Source: Candidatus Dormiibacterota bacterium
Lineage (GTDB): Bacteria; Chloroflexota; Dormibacteria; Aeolococcales; Aeolococcaceae
DNA: 55,839 nt
Assembly (NCBI GenBank): GCA_003135895.1
Contig: PNBE01000162.1
Coordinates: 63,111-118,949, forward strand
Direction: 5' to 3'
This document shows, one piece after another, positions 9,011 to 17,526 of the stretch. Positions within the stretch are counted from its first letter, which is position 1; every line of letters begins with the position of its first letter. The notes under the pieces were generated by a model. That model was not told the DNA's origin and searched no databases. It was given only the letters and a program-made list of their open reading frames with translations. The translations under genes and the position numbers were made by a program.

Positions 9011-9899
9011 GCTTGCTCAGCTCGCCGGCTTGCACTTCCTCAATGGTGGTGACCACTTCCGGCGGCAACCCCTGCTTCCATGAGTCGTTCCGGTTTCTGA
9101 ACTGAATTCGCTCGATATCGCGGCGCCAGTCCGCGTCGTCGCTGAGTCCCGCGAAGGCGGCGACCCGCTCGATGGTGCGCACCGGTTCCGCGGTGAACTC
9201 CTCATACGTCAGCCTCAGCACCTGCTTCGGGTTGAGCTCGCCGATGCCCGAGTCGATCGCGCGCACCTCTTCCACCCAGTTTCGCGCGCACAGCTCCCAG
9301 GGATCGCGGCCGTCGTCGCGCCACGCCTTGGGAGTGCCGCCATACCACCAGACGACGCTGCTCTCCCACCAGTCGACGCGCGACAGTGAGACTGCGACGG
9401 CGCGGCCGTCGCGGGTGATGTCCACGAAGCGCGCGTTCGGAAATGCCGCCGCGAGCAGCGGGATGCGGCGCACGTTAGCGATCCGCTTGTTGATGAAATG
9501 GGTACCGCCGCCCCAGCGAATCGTCCCGGCAACCGCGCGGCGCAGCTCCCGCGCCGCATTCATGCTGACCGTCTCACTCGAGACGGTGTCCGGAATCCCG
9601 CATGCCGCGTAGACGGGCTCACCCTCGACGGGCATCGGGTACATGCGATCGCGGAGCTTGCGTGCCCCAGCGTAGACGTAGGCGTTGGAGCCGCCCGAGA
9701 ACCAGACGCGACGGCGATGCTCCGGTGTCATGCGGGCGATCCGGTTGGTGACGCTCACCTCGGGGTGGCGCGGCAGACGGCGCAAATAGTTGTTGAAATA
9801 CGCCGCTTCAGGATGCAGGCACAGTCCCTTATAGAGAAGACTTGTGCCGGAACGAGCAGCGCCGATCAAGAACGTGGGCGGTCGTCGATCCGTGTTCAC
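8997..9899 (-). CDS. sulfotransferase family protein
   Basis: Second gene of the pair, 300 residues. The phosphosulfate loop is IGAARSGTS (12-20) and the 3'-phosphate motif is RFVDITRDGRAVAVSLSR (157-174). A central WWESSVVWWYGG stretch is again rich in aromatic residues. It differs enough from its neighbour that the two probably have different acceptors or positions. Start is GTG at 9899. It is transcribed first and overlaps the following sulfotransferase. Together with the two-domain gene, the locus holds four sulfotransferase domains. Confidence 0.85.
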   Translation of the reverse strand: MNTDRRPPTFLIGAARSGTSLLYKGLCLHPEAAYFNNYLRRLPRHPEVSVTNRIARMTPEHRRRVWFSGGSNAYVYAGARKLRDRMYPMPVEGEPVYAACGIPDTVSSETVSMNAARELRRAVAGTIRWGGGTHFINKRIANVRRIPLLAAAFPNARFVDITRDGRAVAVSLSRVDWWESSVVWWYGGTPKAWRDDGRDPWELCARNWVEEVRAIDSGIGELNPKQVLRLTYEEFTAEPVRTIERVAAFAGLSDDADWRRDIERIQFRNRNDSWKQGLPPEVVTTIEEVQAGELSKRGYA

Positions 9900-9969
9900 C
9901 GATGGTCGATTCTGGCATAGCGGTCACTGGCCACCCAGCGCAAACGCGCTTCGTTGACGTTCCGTTACG

Positions 9970-10359
9970 ATGATTTGTCGCCAGCCGATGACCTACCGGC
10001 CTCCGACCCACTTCGATCGCAAACGACTCGAAGACGCCGCGAACCCGGACCCCGCTCCGACACTGGATGCCAAGCGGACGGGTCCACTCAAGATCGCCGG
10101 CTTCGTCCTCCTCTTCCTTCTTCTGTCGCTCCTCGCCTGTGCGGTGTTTCTCGGCATCACGATCGGGGTCACGATCCTGGTGGCGCTGATCCTGCCCAGG
10201 GCCGGCCTCGTCAACCTGATCGCTCCGTTCGTCGGTGTCGGGGTCGCCAGTCTCTGCTTCGGCGCGGCGTCGCGGTTCCGCAAGGGGATGCTCAAGAACC
10301 GCTACGGCCTGTTCCGACGGCCACCGCGAGACCTCGGCAAGCCGACCGTCGGACGCTAG
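9970..10359 (+). CDS. small hypothetical membrane protein
   Basis: Unrecognised protein of 129 residues (123 if the ATG at 9988 is used). A polar N-terminal 40 residues is followed by two or three hydrophobic helices (about 42-63, 66-78 and 84-101) and a basic tail (RFRKGMLKNRYGLFRRPPR). No clear ribosome site precedes either ATG. The hydrophobic pattern with positive flanks supports a real inner-membrane protein. It lies alone between the sulfotransferase pair and the acetate transporter. Confidence 0.5.
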   Translation: MICRQPMTYRPPTHFDRKRLEDAANPDPAPTLDAKRTGPLKIAGFVLLFLLLSLLACAVFLGITIGVTILVALILPRAGLVNLIAPFVGVGVASLCFGAASRFRKGMLKNRYGLFRRPPRDLGKPTVGR

Positions 10360-10384
10360 GTCCGCCAAACCCGGGAGGCAGCGG

Positions 10385-10404
10385 CGCGGCCCCGAAGGGC
10401 CGCG
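10385..10404. terminator. hairpin between convergent genes
   Basis: A perfect 8-bp GC stem (CGCGGCCC/GGGCCGCG) with a CGAA loop, between the stops of the small membrane protein and the acetate transporter. No T-run follows, so it would be a weak bidirectional terminator. Confidence 0.45.
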
Positions 10405-10428
10405 AGCCGCCGTCACCGGTAACCGCCC

Positions 10429-11055
10429 TTAGACGGGTAGTACGGTTCGCTTGAAGTTGGCGTTGGTCACAAACGCGAACGAGCAGTAGATCGCCGCGAT
10501 CGCAGTGAGCAGGGCAAGGACGCCGGAGATCTGGTTCCAACCCGCGCTCGGCAGGCTCTTCGCCCAGAAGGCGATTGCCAGCGTGATGAACGTGAGCGCG
10601 AGAAGGAAGAACACCAGCGACACGCCACGCGAAGCCCCACCCAGCGAGGCGATGAACATGTAGGCCGTGAAGATGCCCCATGCAAGCGCATACAGCCCGA
10701 GGATGGGAGTCGGGTCCTTGGGAAGACCCGGCGCGAAGGTGGTGTTGATCAGCACGAAACTGATCCAGAACAGCCCGTAACTCGTGAATGCGGTTGCCCC
10801 GAACGTGTTACCGACCTTGAACTCCCACATGCCGGCCAGGATCTGTCCGACTCCACCGAAAGCGATGGCCATTGCCAGGACGACGACCGCCGAGCCGGCA
10901 GTCGGTCCCGGAGCCGAGGTGATGAAGCCCGCGTTGATGGCCCCGAGCAAGAGCGTCGTCATGCCGAACGCGATCAATCCCAACGCCGCTGGGTTCGCGG
11001 ATGGTGCCACCGTCTCCGCAATCCCTGAGGAAACGGGCGAAGCTGCGGTTGCCAT
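10429..11055 (-). CDS. SatP/AceTr-family acetate/succinate transporter
   Basis: Six-helix transporter of the GPR1/FUN34/YaaH (AceTr) family, which takes up acetate or succinate with protons. It is 208 residues long, normal for the family. The N-terminal signature NPAALGLIAFGMTTLLLGA matches the family NPAPLGL motif, and six hydrophobic segments follow. The ATG at 11055 has GGAGGG about 10 nt upstream. It lies directly downstream of an acetyl-CoA synthetase reading frame on the same strand, the usual pairing for acetate scavenging. That partner is internally deleted here, so a second acs elsewhere would be needed. Confidence 0.85.
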   Translation of the reverse strand: MATAASPVSSGIAETVAPSANPAALGLIAFGMTTLLLGAINAGFITSAPGPTAGSAVVVLAMAIAFGGVGQILAGMWEFKVGNTFGATAFTSYGLFWISFVLINTTFAPGLPKDPTPILGLYALAWGIFTAYMFIASLGGASRGVSLVFFLLALTFITLAIAFWAKSLPSAGWNQISGVLALLTAIAAIYCSFAFVTNANFKRTVLPV

Positions 11056-11138
11056 AGGTTTGTAGCCCTCCAATGAGTCCGGGGTAGATCGCACCCCGGC
11101 GCGTGTTCGTAATCGAACTGTCCCCCACTGCGACGGAT

Positions 11139-11924
11139 CTACTGTTCTTTGGCTTCCTCCTCCGTGGCGCGGCGCTGGAGATCCGCGACGATGCTCGAGT
11201 CTGCGAGCGTCGTGGTGTCGCCGAGCTTGCGGTTCTCGGCGATGTCGCGGAGCAGGCGGCGCATGATCTTCCCACTGCGAGTGTTCGGCAAATCTGGCGT
11301 AAACGCGATCCACTTCGGCTTGGCGATCGGACCGATCAGCTTGGCGACGTGATCGCGCAATTCGGCGATGAGCTCGGTCGACTCCTCGTAGCCCGCGCGC
11401 ACTGTGACGAATGCCGAGATGGCCTGTCCGGTCTCGGGGTCGCTCTTGGCGACGACCGCGGCTTCGGCCACCGCCGGGTGATCGACCAGCGCTGATTCCA
11501 CCTCGGCGGTCGAGATGCGGTGCCCGGCGACGTTCATGACGTCGTCGACCCGGCCCATGAACCAGAAGGAGCCGTCCTCGTCGATACGAGCGCCGTCGCC
11601 GGCGAAGTACTGGGTGCCGAACCGGGTCCAGTAGGTCTCCTTGTAGCGCTCGTCGTCGCCCCAGATGCCGCGCAGCATTCCCGGCCATGGCTTGGTCAGC
11701 GTCACGTAGCCGCCTCCATCGAGGGCGACCTGGTTCCCCGCCTCGTCGACCACCGCCGCTCCGATCCCCGGCAGTGGCTTGGCCCAGAAGCCTTCGGGGT
11801 CCGCCGCGGCCGCTTCGAAGAGGCTCTGGTCCTTCACCCTCGCCTTGGCGAGGAATTCCTGGCTCGGAGCGAACGTACGTCGCTCGTCGAGCAGGGTGTC
11901 GATGGTCCTGGCCCGCTCGCTCAT
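11139..11924 (-). CDS. acs: internally deleted acetyl-CoA synthetase (in-frame, probably non-functional)
   Basis: This 261-residue frame joins the first about 50 residues of an acetyl-CoA synthetase (RTFAPSQEFLAKARVKDQSLFE ending DPEGFWAK) directly to the last third, beginning PLPGIGAAVVDEAG. Full-length enzymes have about 650 residues, so some 390 are missing, including the ATP-binding P-loop and the acetate and CoA pocket. The C-terminal part keeps the hinge motif GRVDDVMNVAGHRIS and the catalytic-lysine motif PNTRSGKIMRR. The ATG at 11924 has a strong AGGAGG site. With the reading frame kept through the junction, this is either a recent clean deletion, a retained C-terminal-domain protein, or an assembly collapse. 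Acetate activation is not expected. Confidence 0.8.
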   Translation of the reverse strand: MSERARTIDTLLDERRTFAPSQEFLAKARVKDQSLFEAAAADPEGFWAKPLPGIGAAVVDEAGNQVALDGGGYVTLTKPWPGMLRGIWGDDERYKETYWTRFGTQYFAGDGARIDEDGSFWFMGRVDDVMNVAGHRISTAEVESALVDHPAVAEAAVVAKSDPETGQAISAFVTVRAGYEESTELIAELRDHVAKLIGPIAKPKWIAFTPDLPNTRSGKIMRRLLRDIAENRKLGDTTTLADSSIVADLQRRATEEEAKEQ

Positions 11925-11971
11925 CGCGACCTCCTGACGGCGGCTGACGGAATTGTTTGCCGCGCATTAAT

Positions 11972-11983
11972 CGCACTAGTGCG
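11972..11983. promoter_or_regulatory. perfect palindrome upstream of the acs remnant
   Basis: CGCACTAGTGCG is a perfect 12-bp palindrome about 48 bp upstream of the acs start and about 250 bp before the tad genes. It has operator-like symmetry; no regulator is assigned. The rest of 11925-12228 shows no gene. Confidence 0.3.
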
Positions 11984-12228
11984 GCAGCTTAGGCAAGCAC
12001 TTCCAGGCATTCGGCCCGGCGTCCCTTGAGTCCAGTTCGCCCTGCCTACTGGTTGGGCGCCCGACCAACCCTGGTTTCGGCCCCTCCGGGCGATATCGGC
12101 GTTCCGTCACGGTTTGCAACCAACTCTTCACACATTGCAATCGGGTGCAGGCGCAGATCGCGTCGATACTTGCATTCGGGGTGGACAGGTCGGTGTCGCC
12201 AGGCACCGCCGCTCTGGAGGATCCGACC

Positions 12229-12783
12229 ATTTTTACGCGTGAGAGGCGACTGCGCAGGCGCCGGGCTTCGGGCCAGGGGCTGGTTGAGTTTGCCATCGTC
12301 GGGGGGCTGCTGTTCTTCCTGATCTTCTCGGTGATGAACGCGGGCTTCTATCTCTATGGCGCCAATGCCATGCAGTACGCGGCCGACATCGGCGTCGCGA
12401 CCATCGCCGCCGAGGGCAACTACAACAACACCGGCATCCCGCAGCCGAACAACGCCGACACCATTGCCATTGCCCGGATGGACAGCGATGGGCTCACCAG
12501 CACGCCGCTGGTCTCGGTCACCGAGATCGACATCTATAAGGAGAGCGTCGTCAACGGCGTGTTCAGCGACGCGACCGGCTGCGCGGCCGGCACCTGCGTG
12601 AACAAGTACACGGCAAATGGGACCGTCATCGGAACAGTCCAGTGGAGTCCCGCCGTGCGCAACGTCGGTCCCACCCCTGACTACGCGAAGCTCGTCATCC
12701 ACTTCCAGTACACGCTGCTGATCGGGACGACGACCTTCAACAGCACGACGATCAACCTCTTCCGGCTGGAGCCACAGCAGTGA
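12229..12783 (+). CDS. TadE-like pilus assembly pseudopilin, probable ATT start
   Basis: Minor pseudopilin of the Tad (tight adherence) system. With the start at 12229 it has 184 residues: a basic leader (RERRLRRRRASGQG), then the TadE N-terminal helix GLVEFAIVGGLLFFLIFSVMNAGFY, then a secreted domain with a Cys pair (about residues 123 and 128). The only good ribosome site (GGAGG, 12216-12220) is 8 nt before an in-frame ATT and not near any ATG. The upstream GTGs (12145, 12181) have no site and would add an unlikely leader. It is the first of three genes in one tight operon. Confidence 0.8.
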   Translation: MFTRERRLRRRRASGQGLVEFAIVGGLLFFLIFSVMNAGFYLYGANAMQYAADIGVATIAAEGNYNNTGIPQPNNADTIAIARMDSDGLTSTPLVSVTEIDIYKESVVNGVFSDATGCAAGTCVNKYTANGTVIGTVQWSPAVRNVGPTPDYAKLVIHFQYTLLIGTTTFNSTTINLFRLEPQQ

Positions 12784-13424
12784 TGCGCCGGCACGACACC
12801 AGAAGCGGCCAGGCCATGGTCGAGATGGCACTGTTGCTTCCAGTGCTGCTGTTGCTGTTCCTTGGGGCTTGGACCGCGGCAAACCTCATCGATGACAACA
12901 ACGCCGCCGCACAGGCGACACGAGCCGGCGCCCGTCTCGCCGCCGAACTCGGCAACGGCGGGTACCCAACGGCGACCCTCGCCGCGTGTCAGGCGTTGCA
13001 ATCGGACCCGTGCCAGATCGACAAGGACATCATCGATCAGGTCCTGCCCATCGTGTCGCCGCAACTGACCAACGCCAAGGTCATCGAGATCGACATCTAC
13101 CAGCCGAGCGGCTGCACCGGAACCACGCCCTTTTCGAGTGGCTCGTGTCCGCCGAACAACGGCGCGTACTGCACGAGCTCGTTCGTGAACTCGTACACAC
13201 CGGTCTGCGCCGGTGTGACCGAGTTGATCGACAAATACAGCGTCAGTGGCGTGACCTACAGCTTCGTCTCGGCAAATTTCACGCTCGACAAGCGCGGCCA
13301 GACGCATCCGAATGAGTCGGAGCTCGGCGTGCGCCTCGTGTTCACGTACACCTCGCCCACGCTGGCGTTCTTCACCCAGACAGACACCCAATACACCGTT
13401 ATGCGGCTTGCGCCGACATCGTGA
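12783..13424 (+). CDS. TadE-like pseudopilin
   Basis: Second TadE-type protein, 213 residues. A short basic leader (MRRHDTRSGQA) precedes the helix MVEMALLLPVLLLLFLGAWTAANL, followed by DDNNAAAQATRAGARLAAE, the usual TadE polar stretch, and a secreted domain with several Cys residues. The ATG at 12783 overlaps the TGA of the first TadE gene (TGATG); GTG at 12780 is an alternative. It is expected to be cleaved by a prepilin peptidase and to act in pilus assembly. Confidence 0.8.
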   Translation: MRRHDTRSGQAMVEMALLLPVLLLLFLGAWTAANLIDDNNAAAQATRAGARLAAELGNGGYPTATLAACQALQSDPCQIDKDIIDQVLPIVSPQLTNAKVIEIDIYQPSGCTGTTPFSSGSCPPNNGAYCTSSFVNSYTPVCAGVTELIDKYSVSGVTYSFVSANFTLDKRGQTHPNESELGVRLVFTYTSPTLAFFTQTDTQYTVMRLAPTS

Positions 13425-13432
13425 GGATGACC

Positions 13433-15355
13433 ATGAGATCAGAACCGAACCGGCCGGCCCGGCGCTCCGCCAACGGCCAGGCGATGGCGATCTTCGCCCT
13501 CGTCTCGGTCCTGCTGTTTGTCGTGGCCGGGCTCGCCGTTGACGCAGGCGCGAGCTATCTAACCAGCAACAAGCTGGAGCGAGCCGCAGCGGCGGCAGCG
13601 CTTGCGGGCGTCGCATATCTTCCAGGTGATTACCCCGACGCGCAGAACGCCGCGCTCGTCGAGGCCGCGCGCGATGGATACCCCAATGCCGGCTCAGCAA
13701 ACGCATGTGCCGGCAACCCGTCCCCGTGCGTCGTCACCTCGCAGCCACAGACGAACGAATTGAAGGTCACGATTTCAACCTCGGTCTCCACGATCTTCCT
13801 TCGCCTCGTTGGCTTCGGCGCGCACACGGTCGTGCGCTCGGAGACCGCTCTGTATCTTCCTCCGATCTCGCTCGGACAACCGGGATCGCAGCAGGGAGCG
13901 GACATCGCCGGGCTCGGTGTCACCGGATATTTCGAGCGCCAGGAGGGTTGGGGTAACCCACGATCCGAGGGCGATCCGTTCACCCCGACGCCCTTCCAGA
14001 ACAGCACCGGCTGCGGACCGGGAGGCTCGGGTGACTCCTGCAACGCGACTTCCTCACCCGACTACCACCTGATCAGTGCAGCGAACGGCACCGTGGCCAA
14101 GGATGCGACACTCGAGTACCAGGGCGGGAACAATTACCTGATCGACATCCCCCCGGGAGCGACGGCGGACGTGCAGATTTACAACCCGAGCTTTGCCGCT
14201 GATACGTGCGGCGGCGGGAGCACGTCACCACCATACTGCTATCACGAGAACGACTCGAGCTTTCAGGGTACGGGGTCGCCGTGCACCGAGTACTCGGCAA
14301 TGGAGTACACGATTTTCAGTGCGCCAACACTCTCCTCACGGGCCCAGGACACCAAGGTAGGTCAGGAGATCTTCTACCCGTACAACGCTTCGAACGTCCC
14401 GACGAACTACTTCTACTACGCTCCTGGTGCGAGCGGAGGTGCGTGCCCAAGCCAGACGACGGTAAGCGGCACTCCCCCCACATACCACAACTGGGTGTCA
14501 GTGCTCACTTACACACCGACGGCGCTTTCCGACCCGGAGAACTTCAACGGGGCCAATAGCTACCAGAACAGGTTGGGTACAACCCTCACCAACCTAGGGG
14601 CCGTCGACAAGTACTACCGTCTCGAGGTCGACTCGTTGCAGTGGAACGGGTTCCCCACCTGCAAGGCAACGGTGGGGCCGTGCGCGACACCTGACTCCAC
14701 CGTGGCGAATGGAGGCAACGGATTCTCCAACGCGCACAAGGGATACGCAGTGCGCCTGGTCAAGCCAGCCACGACGTCCTGCCCGAACTTCGCGACGTGC
14801 GGCTCCGTATCTGCAATGGACGACATGACGGTGTTCACACCGGTGAACGGCTCGACGAATCCGCAGTTCGCGATTCCCCTCTTCAGCATCGACCCGACGG
14901 CGTATGCCGGTCAGACAATCACCGTCAACCTGTTCGACGTCGGTGACGTTGGAGGCGGCCCTGCATACGTTGGTCTTCGTGAGCCGGACGGGGTGACCTG
15001 GGCACCCGCAAACAGCATTACCGACTTGGGAGCCAACCTCGCGGGGACAGTTCCGCCCAGCGGAGGTGGGAACGTGTCGTCGCTTGGTAACTGGCCAGTC
15101 GGAGGCGCCGCGTGTAGCGCCTGCTATCAGACAGCCGGTGGTGGCGGCGGCGCCATCTACCAGGGACAATGGGTGCGGTTCCAGATACAGATCCCCGCAT
15201 CGTTCACCGGCCCTGGAGGTGTCGCGTGCACCAGTGGCGGAACCTCGAACTGCTACTGGAGCCTCGTCTACGACGTGGCATCGAGTGCGGTCGCCGGTGA
15301 CACATTCAGCGTCGAGGTCGGATTCGGCGGTAGCCCGGACCACCTTCTCCCATAG
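13433..15355 (+). CDS. TadG-like protein with large secreted domain
   Basis: Third gene of the tad operon, 640 residues from the ATG at 13433 (GAGG 6 nt upstream; GTG 13421 and ATG 13427 are alternatives). The N-terminus ANGQAMAIFALVSVLLFVVAGLAVDAGASYLT followed by NKLERAAAAAALAG is the classic TadG/TadE-like start. The remaining 550 residues are a secreted, Gly/Ser/Thr/Asn-rich beta-type region with many Cys. I see no von Willebrand A MIDAS motif, which some TadG proteins have. The size suggests a surface-exposed tip or adhesin role. No secretion ATPase (tadA), TadB/C or prepilin peptidase lies nearby. Confidence 0.75.
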   Translation: MRSEPNRPARRSANGQAMAIFALVSVLLFVVAGLAVDAGASYLTSNKLERAAAAAALAGVAYLPGDYPDAQNAALVEAARDGYPNAGSANACAGNPSPCVVTSQPQTNELKVTISTSVSTIFLRLVGFGAHTVVRSETALYLPPISLGQPGSQQGADIAGLGVTGYFERQEGWGNPRSEGDPFTPTPFQNSTGCGPGGSGDSCNATSSPDYHLISAANGTVAKDATLEYQGGNNYLIDIPPGATADVQIYNPSFAADTCGGGSTSPPYCYHENDSSFQGTGSPCTEYSAMEYTIFSAPTLSSRAQDTKVGQEIFYPYNASNVPTNYFYYAPGASGGACPSQTTVSGTPPTYHNWVSVLTYTPTALSDPENFNGANSYQNRLGTTLTNLGAVDKYYRLEVDSLQWNGFPTCKATVGPCATPDSTVANGGNGFSNAHKGYAVRLVKPATTSCPNFATCGSVSAMDDMTVFTPVNGSTNPQFAIPLFSIDPTAYAGQTITVNLFDVGDVGGGPAYVGLREPDGVTWAPANSITDLGANLAGTVPPSGGGNVSSLGNWPVGGAACSACYQTAGGGGGAIYQGQWVRFQIQIPASFTGPGGVACTSGGTSNCYWSLVYDVASSAVAGDTFSVEVGFGGSPDHLLP

Positions 15356-15425
15356 TCACCACGCCCACAGCGAACTCTGAGCCTCTGCTCAGATCGCCGT
15401 GAGCAGCGGGCGGCACAGTCAGGTC

Positions 15426-17522
15426 ATGGCTTCCCGCCCCTTCTTCGATGACGCCCCGCCGGCGTTGCCGGCCGCGCCTCCCGCACCCCCGCGACTCCGG
15501 GGCGGGGACGCGGGAAGCAGCGCCGCGGCGCCCGTCCGGTGGGCCAGGCTGCTGGTGCGCGGCCGTCAGGAGGACGCGGCGTGGGTTCGCCCCTCGCTGA
15601 TCGGGCTGCTCGGCATCGCCGCTCTCCTCTATCTGTGGGACCTCGGTGCGTCGGGATGGGCCAACGCCTTCTACTCCGCCGCGGTCCAGGCGGGGTCGAC
15701 GAGCTGGAAGGCGTTCTTCTTCGGGTCCTTCGACGCGTCGAACTTCATCACCGTCGACAAGTCGCCGGCGGCGCTGTGGGTGATGGACCTCTCAGCGCGC
15801 TTGTTCGGCGTCAACGCCTGGAGCATCCTCGTCCCGCAGGCGCTCGAGGGTGTGGCCACGGTCGGCTTCACCTACCTGACGGTACGGAGATGGTTCTCAC
15901 CGGCAGCGGCGCTGATCGCCGGTGCGACCGTGGCACTCACGCCTGTGGCCGCGCTCATGTTCCGCTTCGACAATCCGGACGCTCTGCTCGTGCTGCTGCT
16001 CACCATCGCGACCTACGCGACCGTGCGTGCCATCGAGGCCGGCAAGACCAGGTGGCTGGTGCTCGCCGCCACCCTCGTCGGGTTCGCGTTCCTGACCAAG
16101 ATGCTCCAGGCGTTCCTGGTGGTGCCGGCGTTCGGCCTCGTCTACCTCGTCGCCGCGCCCGTGTCGCTGCGCCGGCGGATCGCTCAGCTCGGTATCGCCG
16201 CAGCCGTCATGGTGACGGCGTCGGGGTGGTGGGTCGCGATCGTGCAGCTCACCCCCGCAGCTGACCGACCCTACATCGGCGGGTCGCAGAACAACACCAT
16301 TCTCAACCTGATCTTCGGCTACAACGGCTTCGGCAGGCTGACCGGCAACGAGTCGGGCAGTGTCGGCGCCACCGGAGCCACGGGCTCGATGTGGGGACCG
16401 ACCGGCCTCAACAGATTGTTCAACACGAGCTTCGGCGGCCAGATCTCATGGCTCCTGCCGGCGGCGTTGATCCTGCTCATCGCGGGGCTCGGCTTCACGT
16501 TGACGCGGAAGCGCACGGATCGCACTCGCGCCGCATTCCTGCTCTGGGGCGGCTCACTCGCCGGCACAGCGCTGGTCTTCAGCCTGGCCGCCGGGATCAT
16601 CCATCCCTATTACACGGTCGCGCTCGCCCCGGCGATCGGCGCGCTGGTCGGCATGGGCAGCGTGCTGCTGTGGCAGGAGCGATCGAGAACGTGGGCGCGC
16701 ATCGTGCTCGCCGGCGCGGTCGGCGCCACAAGCATCTGGTCGGCGGTCCTGCTCGGGCGCAGCCCCCAGTTCGCTCCAGGGCTCGCGACCGCCGTCGCCA
16801 TACTCGGGGTCGGCTCGGCGATCGCCATCGTTGGTATGCCGCTGATCCACCGGAGGGTTGTCGCGATGGTCCTCGCCGTGGGAATCGCGGCATCGTTCGC
16901 CGGTCCTGCTGCCTACACCATCGACACCGTGCTCACGACGCACTCGGGCGCCATCCCGTCCGCGGGCCCGGCGGTCACCGTCGCGAGTTCAGGAGGCGGT
17001 CCCGGTGGCTTCCCTGGGGGATTCACGGGCCGCGGCGGCGCGCGCGGGTTTCCCGGCGGCTTCGGAGGAGCGGGCTTCGGTCCCGGCGGGTTTGGTGGCG
17101 GGGGCTTCGGTGGAGGGCGCCGCGCCCCCGGCGGGACCGGCGGCTTCGGGCGCGCCGGCGGAGGGTTCCTCAACGCGACCACGCCCGGCGCGGCGCTCGT
17201 CACATTGCTCCAGAGCAACGCCGCCCAGTACACGTGGGTTGGCGCCACAATCGACGCTAACTCGGCGGCGGGCTACCAGCTCGCCGGCAGCGATCCGATC
17301 ATGGCCATCGGCGGCTTCAACGGGACCGATCCGGCGCCCAGCCTCGCGCAGTTCGAGCAGTACGTCACCCAGGGTCGCATCCACTACTTCCTCGGATCAG
17401 GTGGCGGACCGGGCAGCGGGAGCGGCACCTCGAGTCAGATCGCTCAGTGGGTCCAGCAACACTTCACGGCCACCACGGTCGATGGCGTGACCGTCTACGA
17501 CCTGACCCAGCCGGCCGCTTGA
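15426..17522 (+). CDS. GT39/ArnT-like membrane glycosyltransferase
   Basis: Polytopic transferase (GT-C fold) using a polyprenyl-linked sugar donor to glycosylate an extracellular acceptor. About 698 residues from the ATG at 15426; GTG 15399 is an alternative. A Pro/Ala-rich N-tail is followed by about 11 helices. Just after the first helix come the conserved motif FITVDKSPAALWVMDLSA, which carries the catalytic Asp region, and the FRFDNPDALLVLLL segment. Between the last helix and the soluble C-domain is a low-complexity Gly/Phe/Arg stretch of about 60 residues (about 515-575). The C-domain (about 580-698) is periplasmic or extracellular. It follows the tad operon by 70 bp and could glycosylate pilins or surface proteins. 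Confidence 0.82.
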   Translation: MASRPFFDDAPPALPAAPPAPPRLRGGDAGSSAAAPVRWARLLVRGRQEDAAWVRPSLIGLLGIAALLYLWDLGASGWANAFYSAAVQAGSTSWKAFFFGSFDASNFITVDKSPAALWVMDLSARLFGVNAWSILVPQALEGVATVGFTYLTVRRWFSPAAALIAGATVALTPVAALMFRFDNPDALLVLLLTIATYATVRAIEAGKTRWLVLAATLVGFAFLTKMLQAFLVVPAFGLVYLVAAPVSLRRRIAQLGIAAAVMVTASGWWVAIVQLTPAADRPYIGGSQNNTILNLIFGYNGFGRLTGNESGSVGATGATGSMWGPTGLNRLFNTSFGGQISWLLPAALILLIAGLGFTLTRKRTDRTRAAFLLWGGSLAGTALVFSLAAGIIHPYYTVALAPAIGALVGMGSVLLWQERSRTWARIVLAGAVGATSIWSAVLLGRSPQFAPGLATAVAILGVGSAIAIVGMPLIHRRVVAMVLAVGIAASFAGPAAYTIDTVLTTHSGAIPSAGPAVTVASSGGGPGGFPGGFTGRGGARGFPGGFGGAGFGPGGFGGGGFGGGRRAPGGTGGFGRAGGGFLNATTPGAALVTLLQSNAAQYTWVGATIDANSAAGYQLAGSDPIMAIGGFNGTDPAPSLAQFEQYVTQGRIHYFLGSGGGPGSGSGTSSQIAQWVQQHFTATTVDGVTVYDLTQPAA

Positions 17523-17526
17523 TCGC

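Noticed and set aside
11056-11976. Frame running upstream of the SatP-type transporter to 11976
   Set aside because: Only the last 208 codons are transporter-like, and ATG 11055 has its own ribosome site. The upstream part overlaps the acs remnant in another frame.
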